Below, in pieces: positions 1-4,976 of a DNA stretch of 7,327 nucleotides. Source of the stretch: Comamonadaceae bacterium (GTDB lineage: Bacteria; Pseudomonadota; Gammaproteobacteria; Burkholderiales; Burkholderiaceae_C); the NCBI GenBank assembly GCA_947371775.1, contig CANBQX010000096.1, positions 1-7,327 of the forward strand. Reading direction: 5' to 3'. The notes below the pieces were generated by a model that was given only the letters and a program-made list of their open reading frames with translations, did no database searches and was not told where the DNA came from. Numbering within the stretch: position 1 is the first letter of the stretch; each line of letters opens with the position of its first letter. Made by a program: the position numbers and the translations under genes.

Positions 1-1
1 A

Positions 2-28
2 AAAGCTTCCGCTGCTGCGGCCGCCTAA
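2..28 (+). CDS. possible 3' end of an unidentified upstream gene (partial)
   Basis: One plus-strand frame entering from the left edge reads KASAAAAA and stops at TAA (26-28). A short Lys/Ala-rich tail followed about 80 bases later by a strong intrinsic terminator fits the end of a gene transcribed rightwards. Eight residues cannot identify a family. Another frame stays open from base 3 to the stop at 174-176 but runs through the terminator hairpin, so it is less likely. The call rests mainly on the need for some gene upstream of that terminator. Confidence 0.3.
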   Translation, partial: KASAAAAA

Positions 29-110
29 GCACACGCTGCTCAAAACTGTCACGGAGCTCGGTTATAGTGTTTCCATGACATTGACAGAAGCGAATGCGTT
101 TCCAAAGACA

Positions 111-138
111 AGCCGCCTTGGCCTCAAGGCGGCTTTTT
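111..138 (+). terminator. intrinsic terminator upstream of the PhoH-family gene
   Basis: The arms AGCCGCCTTG (111-120) and CAAGGCGGCT (125-134) pair perfectly over 10 bp around a GCCT loop. A T run (135-138) follows, then CGCTTTTC. This is a textbook rho-independent terminator for rightward transcription. It should end an upstream transcript and leave the gene at 186 dependent on its own promoter, which I could not identify in the 47 bases between. Confidence 0.9.
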
Positions 139-185
139 CGCTTTTCAAGTGTGATTTTTGCGTTTCAACTCTTTAAGTTCCATCC

Positions 186-1838
186 ATGCCATTGCCACCT
201 GCCCCTGCAAAACGAGCCGCTTTATTGAACACCGAGGGCTTAGATGCCGAACCCACCAAATCTAGACATGCGCGCAAGCCAGCACCCCGCGCAGAGTCGC
301 GCGTTGCACCGGAGCGCATGTCCAGCAAAACACGTTCAGACGCAGAGGTGACGTCGCTTGCTGCCTCTGAACCCCTACCCGCCTACAAAGGCGAACGCAA
401 AGCAGCAGTGCCTACCCGCACACCAGTAGTCCCTAAGAAAAAACACACAGGCCCCACCAAGCTGTTTGTGCTTGATACCAATGTCTTGATGCACGACCCG
501 ATGTGCCTGTATCGTTTTGAAGAACACGATGTGTTTTTACCCATGATCGTGCTCGAAGAGCTCGACGGCCACAAAAAAGGCATGACCGAAGTGGCTCGTA
601 ACGCGCGCCAGACCAGTCGATCGCTGGATGCATTGGTGGCCTCACACAACGCAGACATCATCACGGGCATTAAGCTCGATGGCACTGGTCACAAAGAAGT
701 CGGCGGCCGTTTGTTTTTCCAAACCGAGCCGCTGGACTTCACCCTCCCTTCCAGCCTGCCACAGGGCAAAGCAGATAACCAAATTTTGGGCGTGGTCGAA
801 GCCTTGCGCGTCAAGCATGCACCTCGCGAAGTTGTGCTGGTGTCCAAAGACATCAATATGCGCGTCAAAGCCCGCGCCCTGGGCCTGGCGACTGACGACT
901 ACCAAAACGACAAAACGCTCGAAGACGGCGACTTGCTGTATTCCGGTGCGATGGCACTGCCCGCGGATTTCTGGTCGACCCACGGCCAAAGCGTGGAAAG
1001 CTGGCAGCAGGGGCAGCACACTTTTTACAAGGTGAATGGCCCTACCGTGCCGAGCATGCTGATCAACCAGTTTGTCTACTTTGAGGCGCCGGGCGAGCCC
1101 AGCCTGTATGCACGGGTCACCGAAATCCGGGGCAACACCGCGGTGCTCAAGACCTTGCGCGACTTCAACCACCTCAAAAACGCGGTCTGGGGTGTGACCA
1201 CCCGCAACCGCGAACAGAATTTCGCAATGAACTTGCTGACCGATCCGGACGTTGATTTCGTGACGCTCACCGGCACGGCCGGCACCGGAAAAACCTTGAT
1301 GGCACTGGCGGCCGGCCTGACCCAGGTGCTCGATGACCGCCGCTATACCGAGATCATCGTCACGCGTGCCACCGTCAGCGTAGGAGAAGACATCGGGTTT
1401 TTGCCGGGCACCGAAGAAGAAAAAATGGGCCCCTGGATGGGCGCGCTCGACGACAACCTGGAAGTGCTCGGCAAGACCGATACCAACGCTGGTGAATGGG
1501 GCCGCGCCGCGACCAGCGAACTGATCCGCAGTCGCATCAAAATTAAAAGCATGAACTTCATGCGCGGCCGCACCTTCTTGAACAAGTACCTGATCATCGA
1601 CGAGGCGCAAAACCTGACGCCCAAGCAAATGAAAACCTTGATCACCCGTGCCGGTCCAGGAACCAAAATTGTCTGCATGGGCAATTTGGCGCAAATCGAC
1701 ACGCCCTACCTGACCGAAGGGTCGTCCGGGCTGACCTTTGCGGTGGATCGCTTCAAGGGCTGGCCGCATGGCGGCCATATCACTCTGGCGCGCGGTGAGC
1801 GCTCCCGCCTGGCCGACTTTGCCAGCGAAGTGCTTTAG
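186..1838 (+). CDS. PIN domain-PhoH ATPase fusion protein (PhoH2/YlaK type)
   Basis: Predicted cytoplasmic RNA-acting protein joining a PIN ribonuclease domain to a PhoH P-loop ATPase. Residues 1-90 are low-complexity, basic and proline-rich, probably disordered. The PIN domain spans about 92-235, with candidate metal-binding acids D97 (in LDTNVLM), E124/E125, D197 and D222. A linker/beta region follows to about 340. The PhoH ATPase covers about 341-550: Walker A GTAGTGKT (363-370), Walker B YLIIDEAQN (468-476), a motif around GNLAQID (499-505), and a C-terminal GERSRLADFA (537-546) with possible arginine fingers. Family knowledge: mycobacterial PhoH2, with the same domain order, is reported to have RNA helicase and RNase activity. 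The start at 186 lacks a good Shine-Dalgarno; ATG 318 (M45) is an alternative that would remove half of the disordered tail. The gene converges on dnaB with a 4-base overlap. Domain call is firm; biological role is not known. Confidence 0.93.
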   Translation: MPLPPAPAKRAALLNTEGLDAEPTKSRHARKPAPRAESRVAPERMSSKTRSDAEVTSLAASEPLPAYKGERKAAVPTRTPVVPKKKHTGPTKLFVLDTNVLMHDPMCLYRFEEHDVFLPMIVLEELDGHKKGMTEVARNARQTSRSLDALVASHNADIITGIKLDGTGHKEVGGRLFFQTEPLDFTLPSSLPQGKADNQILGVVEALRVKHAPREVVLVSKDINMRVKARALGLATDDYQNDKTLEDGDLLYSGAMALPADFWSTHGQSVESWQQGQHTFYKVNGPTVPSMLINQFVYFEAPGEPSLYARVTEIRGNTAVLKTLRDFNHLKNAVWGVTTRNREQNFAMNLLTDPDVDFVTLTGTAGTGKTLMALAAGLTQVLDDRRYTEIIVTRATVSVGEDIGFLPGTEEEKMGPWMGALDDNLEVLGKTDTNAGEWGRAATSELIRSRIKIKSMNFMRGRTFLNKYLIIDEAQNLTPKQMKTLITRAGPGTKIVCMGNLAQIDTPYLTEGSSGLTFAVDRFKGWPHGGHITLARGERSRLADFASEVL

Positions 1839-3244
1839 TAGTCGCCGCCTGCGCCGCTGGCCAGGCTCTCGAACTTGGTGATATTGCGCAGGAAGGCGAG
1901 TTTCACGGTGCCGGTCGGGCCATTACGCTGCTTGGCGATGATGATTTCGGCCACACCCGGCTCTTTGCAGGCCTCTTTGGTGTAGTACTCGTCGCGGTAA
2001 ATGAACATGATGATGTCGGCGTCCTGCTCAATGGCGCCGGACTCGCGCAAGTCACTCATCATCGGGCGCTTGTCGGGACGTTGCTCCACGCTGCGGTTGA
2101 GCTGCGAGAGCGCAATCACGGGGCATTTCAGTTCACGTGCCAGCATCTTCAACCCACGCGAAATTTCGCCGAGTTCGGTCGCACGGTTTTCTCCATCGCC
2201 ACCGTTGCCACTCATCAGCTGCAAATAATCGACCACGATCAAGCCGAGCTGCCCGCATTGGCGCGACAGGCGCCGGGCGCTGGAGCGCAAATCGCCGGAG
2301 GTCAGGCCCGCACTTTCGTCGATGTGCAGGGAGATGGTGCGTAGCTTTTCAATCGCTTCCGACAAGCGCGGCCACTCTTCGTCGGTCAGCTTGCCAGTGC
2401 GCAAATGGCCCTGGTCGATGCGGCCGATGGAGCCCACGATACGCACGGCCAATTGGGCCGCACCCATTTCCATGGAAAACACGGCCACCGGCAGGCCCTC
2501 GTTGAGCGCAACGTGTTCTGCAATGTTGATCGCCAACGCGGTTTTGCCCATGGAGGGTCGTGCGGCCAACACAATCAAGTCGCCGGCTTGAAGGCCTGCG
2601 GTCATGCGATCTAGGTCGTAGAAGCCCGTAGGAACGCCGGTGACGTCGTTGGGGTTGTCCGCCATCTCCTGGACGCGGTCGAGCAGCTTGACCACCAGCG
2701 TGTCCATGGCCTGAAAGCCGCCGCCATTGCGCTTGCCCTGCTCGCCAATATTAAAAATCTTTTGCTCGGACTCATCCACGATGTCGGACACCTGGCGGCC
2801 TTTGGTATTAAAGGCGTTGGTGGCGATTTCGTCACTGGCGGTGACCAACTTGCGCAGAATGGAGCGGTCGCGAACGATCTCTGCATAGCGGCGGATATTG
2901 CTGGCACTGGGCACATACTGGGCCAGAGAATTGAGGTAGCTCAGTCCCCCCACCTCATCGGCGCGTCCCTGGCTTTGCAGGTATTCAAAAACGGTAATCA
3001 CGTCCGCTGGACGGCTGTTGTTGATCAGTGCGCCGATAGCGCCATAAATCAAGCGATGCTCATAGCGATAAAAATCAGCATCGCCCAGAATGTCCGACAC
3101 CCGATCCCAGGCGTCGTTGCTCAGCAGCAGGCCGCCTATGACGCTGGATTCGCCTTCAATCGAATGCGGCGGAATACGCAGCTGCGCGACCTGGCGGTCC
3201 GCAACGAACTCGTCGGGCATGGGAATGTCATCGTCTAGCATCAT
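1835..3244 (-). CDS. dnaB: replicative DNA helicase DnaB
   Basis: Hexameric RecA-fold helicase that unwinds DNA at the replication fork and recruits primase. At 469 residues it has the usual family length, with no intein. The N-terminal domain is about 20-125, the linker about 150-180, and the RecA-like domain about 200-465. Visible motifs are Walker A ARPSMGKT (228-235), Walker B LIVVDYLQLM (335-344), the DNA-loop/H4 segment SDLRESGAIEQDAD (397-410) and the arginine-finger region AKQRNGPTG (437-445, likely R440). Two adjacent ATGs open the frame. AGGA (3248-3251) lies 3 bases from the first and 6 from the second, so the true start may be 3241. It is last in the rpsF-priB-rpsR-rplI-dnaB order but is separated from rplI by 156 bases holding a terminator-like hairpin. 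I see no clear promoter between that hairpin and dnaB. Confidence 0.98.
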   Translation of the reverse strand: MMLDDDIPMPDEFVADRQVAQLRIPPHSIEGESSVIGGLLLSNDAWDRVSDILGDADFYRYEHRLIYGAIGALINNSRPADVITVFEYLQSQGRADEVGGLSYLNSLAQYVPSASNIRRYAEIVRDRSILRKLVTASDEIATNAFNTKGRQVSDIVDESEQKIFNIGEQGKRNGGGFQAMDTLVVKLLDRVQEMADNPNDVTGVPTGFYDLDRMTAGLQAGDLIVLAARPSMGKTALAINIAEHVALNEGLPVAVFSMEMGAAQLAVRIVGSIGRIDQGHLRTGKLTDEEWPRLSEAIEKLRTISLHIDESAGLTSGDLRSSARRLSRQCGQLGLIVVDYLQLMSGNGGDGENRATELGEISRGLKMLARELKCPVIALSQLNRSVEQRPDKRPMMSDLRESGAIEQDADIIMFIYRDEYYTKEACKEPGVAEIIIAKQRNGPTGTVKLAFLRNITKFESLASGAGGDY

Positions 3245-3247
3245 GGA

Positions 3248-3251
3248 TCCT
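3248..3251 (-). promoter_or_regulatory. dnaB ribosome binding site, bearing on start choice
   Basis: Minus-strand AGGA followed by TCC and then ATGATG. Spacing is 3 bases to the first ATG and 6 to the second, so the second start is better placed. Confidence 0.5.
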
Positions 3252-3297
3252 GAATTGCGCTCTCACATCAACACGTCATCACCGGCAGCCCCAATAG

Positions 3298-3330
3298 AAA
3301 AGCCGCCAGGGCGGGCCCGAGCGGCTTTTT
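3298..3330 (-). terminator. terminator-like hairpin between rplI and dnaB
   Basis: AAAAGCCGC (3298-3306) and GCGGCTTTT (3321-3329) pair over 9 bp. Read on the minus strand, the inner bases can add a G-U pair and three GC pairs around a CCCG loop, and the 3' arm ends in TTTT followed by CTATTGG. The A-rich and T-rich arms make it work in principle in either direction. It lies about 70 bases after the rplI stop, so it would end or attenuate the ribosomal-protein transcript before dnaB. Confidence 0.72.
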
Positions 3331-3400
3331 CAAAAGCTTGGCATGCAGCGGCACCGCGTCAAGGTGCCATTGTGCCCTGCTGGCGAAGGCGGTTTTGCGC

Positions 3401-3853
3401 TTAGGCAGACTCGCCGTACACCGAGACGGTGATGTCAACCACCACGTCGGTGTGCAAGGCCACGCTCACGGCGCTGTCACCCACGACTTTGATCGCGCCC
3501 AAAGGCATGCGGATGTTGGACTTGACAACCTTGTAGCCGGCCTTGACCAGCTCTTCAGCGATGTCCGCATTGGTCACCGAACCGAACAAACGGCCATCGA
3601 CGCCGGCCTTTTGGGTCAGCTTGATGGTGGTGCCGCCGAGCTTTTCGCCCAGGGTTTGCGCTTCGGCCAATTTGGCTGCAGCGGCTTTTTCGAGTTCGGC
3701 GCGGCGCGCTTCGAATTCAGCTTTGGCCGATTCGGTTGCGCGGCGGGCACGGCCCGAAGGGATCAGGAAGTTGCGGGCATAGCCGTCCTTGACCTTGACG
3801 ATTTCGCCGAGGTTGCCGAGGTTCACGACCTTGTCGAGCAGAATAATTTGCAT
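3401..3853 (-). CDS. rplI: 50S ribosomal protein L9
   Basis: Large-subunit protein that binds 23S rRNA near the base of the L1 stalk. At 150 residues it has normal length. The N-terminal rRNA-binding domain is diagnostic: MQIILLDKVVNLGNLGE followed by VKVKDGYARNFLIP (to about residue 37). A long Ala/Glu/Lys-rich connecting helix (about 41-76) leads to a C-terminal domain (about 80-150). A strong Shine-Dalgarno, AGGAG (3862-3866), sits 8 bases before the ATG and overlaps the rpsR TAA stop by one base, giving a 12-base gap and probable translational coupling. Fourth gene of the rpsF cluster. Confidence 0.98.
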   Translation of the reverse strand: MQIILLDKVVNLGNLGEIVKVKDGYARNFLIPSGRARRATESAKAEFEARRAELEKAAAAKLAEAQTLGEKLGGTTIKLTQKAGVDGRLFGSVTNADIAEELVKAGYKVVKSNIRMPLGAIKVVGDSAVSVALHTDVVVDITVSVYGESA

Positions 3854-3865
3854 GGTCAGGTCTCC

Positions 3866-4147
3866 TTAGATCTTGTGCTGGTCGCTGTAAGGCAGCATCG
3901 CCAGAAAGCGAGCGCGCTTGATAGCGGTGTTGAGCTGGCGCTGGAAAATCGCGCGGGTGCCGGTCAGGCGTGCGGGAATGATCTTGCCGTTTTCAGCGAT
4001 GAAGTCGCGCAAGGTGTCGATGTCTTTGTAGTCAATTTCTTCGACGCCAGTCACGGTGAAGCGGCAAAAACGCTTGCGTTTGAACAGCAGGGACTGGGTG
4101 TTGCGCTTGGGGCGCTTGTCTTTGTTGAATTTTTTGAACGTGGCCAT
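3866..4147 (-). CDS. rpsR: 30S ribosomal protein S18
   Basis: Small-subunit protein that pairs with S6 on the 16S rRNA platform. It is 93 residues. The basic N-terminal tail, the RFCRFT segment (27-32) and the core IDYKDIDTLRDFIAENGKI (38-56) followed by PARLTGT are characteristic of bacterial S18. A single cysteine (C28) is present, so no zinc ribbon is expected. The start is backed by AGGAGG a few bases upstream, placed in the 15-base gap after the priB TAG. It sits between priB and rplI, the order known from Escherichia coli. Confidence 0.98.
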   Translation of the reverse strand: MATFKKFNKDKRPKRNTQSLLFKRKRFCRFTVTGVEEIDYKDIDTLRDFIAENGKIIPARLTGTRAIFQRQLNTAIKRARFLAMLPYSDQHKI

Positions 4148-4162
4148 AAAGCCTCCTAAAAA

Positions 4163-4456
4163 CTAATCTGGTGAAAAATCTTGTATGTGCAAAACAACGG
4201 ACTTGCTTCGGGTGGCATTGGCGAGGAATCCCTCAAACTTCCAGTTGCTGCCGATAACCTGACGGGCCAAACGCTCTGCAACCGAACCAAATGCCATGGC
4301 TTTCAAACTGGTATTTACCTGCCGCTTCGCCCCTGCTTCTGTGGTTTCGGACACATGGTCCAAGACAAGATTCAGGGCCGGTACGCCTGCTGGCGTAAAT
4401 CGCAAGGCTTGCGCCTCAACAATCAAAGCAGAAATGACCAGTGAATTGACCGCCAC
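4163..4456 (-). CDS. priB: primosomal replication protein N (PriB)
   Basis: OB-fold, single-strand DNA-binding protein that works with PriA in reloading DnaB at stalled forks. At about 97 residues it fits the family. Visible features are the opening VNSLVISALIVE, LRFTPAGVPALNLVLDH (matching the SPSGIPHCQFVLEH region of E. coli PriB), the mid segment KAMAFGSVAERLARQVIGS, and the closing FEGFLANATRSKSVVLHIQDF typical of an OB strand 5. Position between rpsF and rpsR is the classic one. No ATG is available: the frame back to the rpsF stop offers only GTG (4456, chosen because it gives MAVNSLVIS, the family-like N-terminus) or TTG (4465, adding three residues). Neither has a convincing Shine-Dalgarno. 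PriB diverges quickly, but synteny makes the call secure. Confidence 0.93.
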   Translation of the reverse strand: MAVNSLVISALIVEAQALRFTPAGVPALNLVLDHVSETTEAGAKRQVNTSLKAMAFGSVAERLARQVIGSNWKFEGFLANATRSKSVVLHIQDFSPD

Positions 4457-4492
4457 ACCTCGCAAATATCTTCGTTGTGAATCGCTAGTGCT

Positions 4493-4858
4493 TTAAGCCT
4501 GGTATTCCGCTTGCTGTGACTTGCGCGAATCTTCGCGCTCCACCGACTTCATCATGGAGGAAGGGCCGGTTTCGGCTTTCTTCTTCAGCACAGTGAGGTG
4601 GCGCAACACAGCGTCGTTGAATTTGAACGCGTGCTCGAGTTCAGCCATCACAGCCTGATCGGCTTCGATGTTGACGCACAGGTAATGGGCTTTGGCCAGT
4701 TTGTTGATCATGTAGACCAACTGGCGACGACCCCAATCTTCCACGCGGTGGATTTTTCCGCCGCCGGCAGTGATCATGCCTTTGTAACGCTCCAGCATGG
4801 CTGGAACTTGTTCGCTCTGATCCGGATGGATCATGAGAATGATTTCGTAGTGACGCAT
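4493..4858 (-). CDS. rpsF: 30S ribosomal protein S6
   Basis: Small-subunit platform protein that binds S18. At 121 residues, it opens with MRHYEIILMIHPDQSEQVP and continues with GGKIHRVEDWGRRQLVYMINK (about 34-54) and AHYLCVNIEAD, the hallmark strands of the S6 ferredoxin-like fold. The C-terminal tail (about 95-121) is polar and Lys/Ser/Glu-mixed and lacks the glutamate run seen in enteric S6. Start supported by AAGGAG (4864-4869) 5 bases upstream. It is the first gene of the cluster, preceded by a consensus -10 element and a structured leader. The stop is in the same frame as priB, 36 bases before the priB GTG. Confidence 0.98.
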   Translation of the reverse strand: MRHYEIILMIHPDQSEQVPAMLERYKGMITAGGGKIHRVEDWGRRQLVYMINKLAKAHYLCVNIEADQAVMAELEHAFKFNDAVLRHLTVLKKKAETGPSSMMKSVEREDSRKSQQAEYQA

Positions 4859-4877
4859 TGATACTCCTTGTGGATAA

Positions 4878-4890
4878 GCCCCGACGGGGC
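4878..4890 (-). other. leader hairpin before the rpsF Shine-Dalgarno
   Basis: Minus-strand GCCCC-GTC-GGGGC, a 5-bp all-GC stem with a 3-base loop, ends 8 bases before the AAGGAG of rpsF. Its 5' arm GCCCC is also complementary to the GGGGC (4903-4907) within the 3' arm of the neighbouring terminator-like hairpin, so the two structures could exchange partners. Confidence 0.55.
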
Positions 4891-4893
4891 CAG

Positions 4894-4928
4894 AAAAAGC
4901 CGCCCCCAGCGTCTAAGTGGAGTGCGGC
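4894..4928 (-). terminator. terminator or attenuator inside the rpsF leader
   Basis: On the minus strand GCCGC-A-CTCC pairs with GGGG-GCGGC (9 bp including one U-G, one bulged A) around an 11-base loop, followed directly by TTTTT (4898-4894). It lies between the rpsF -10 element and the rpsF start. It could end transcripts arriving from the symporter gene, attenuate the rpsF operon, or both. Confidence 0.6.
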
Positions 4929-4943
4929 AAGGCGAAGCCCATG

Positions 4944-4973
4944 ATTATAGCCCGATGCGCAGGCCGGGGTAAA
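4944..4973 (-). promoter_or_regulatory. sigma70-type promoter of the rpsF operon
   Basis: The minus strand carries a perfect TATAAT (4949-4944). At 18-bp spacing upstream is TTTACC (4973-4968), four matches to the -35 consensus. Initiation near 4937 would give a leader of about 78 bases. The promoter starts 4 bases after the symporter stop codon. Confidence 0.7.
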
Positions 4974-4976
4974 TTC

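Noticed and set aside
81..86. Perfect TTGACA as a -35 element for the PhoH-family gene
   Set aside because: No acceptable -10 lies 16-18 bases downstream, and the strong terminator at 111-138 would end the transcript before the gene.
63..138. Possible small RNA: TATAGT (63-68) as -10, ending at the 111-138 terminator
   Set aside because: No matching -35 at normal spacing and no recognisable RNA family; the terminator is explained by an upstream gene.
75..176. 33-residue ORF starting ATG at 75 (frame open from base 3)
   Set aside because: It reads straight through the terminator hairpin, has no clear Shine-Dalgarno and no recognisable sequence; probably chance.
642..1778. 378-codon open frame antisense to the PIN-PhoH gene
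   Set aside because: It is opposite a well-defined conserved gene, shows no motif, and is the sort of long shadow frame produced by GC-rich codon usage.
3350..3368. GGCACC/GGTGCC hairpin just after rplI
   Set aside because: A 6-bp stem without a T run on either strand; not a terminator by itself, and no known operator recognised.
3338..4159. 273-codon open frame antisense to rplI and rpsR
   Set aside because: Covers two certain ribosomal-protein genes on the other strand; shadow frame.
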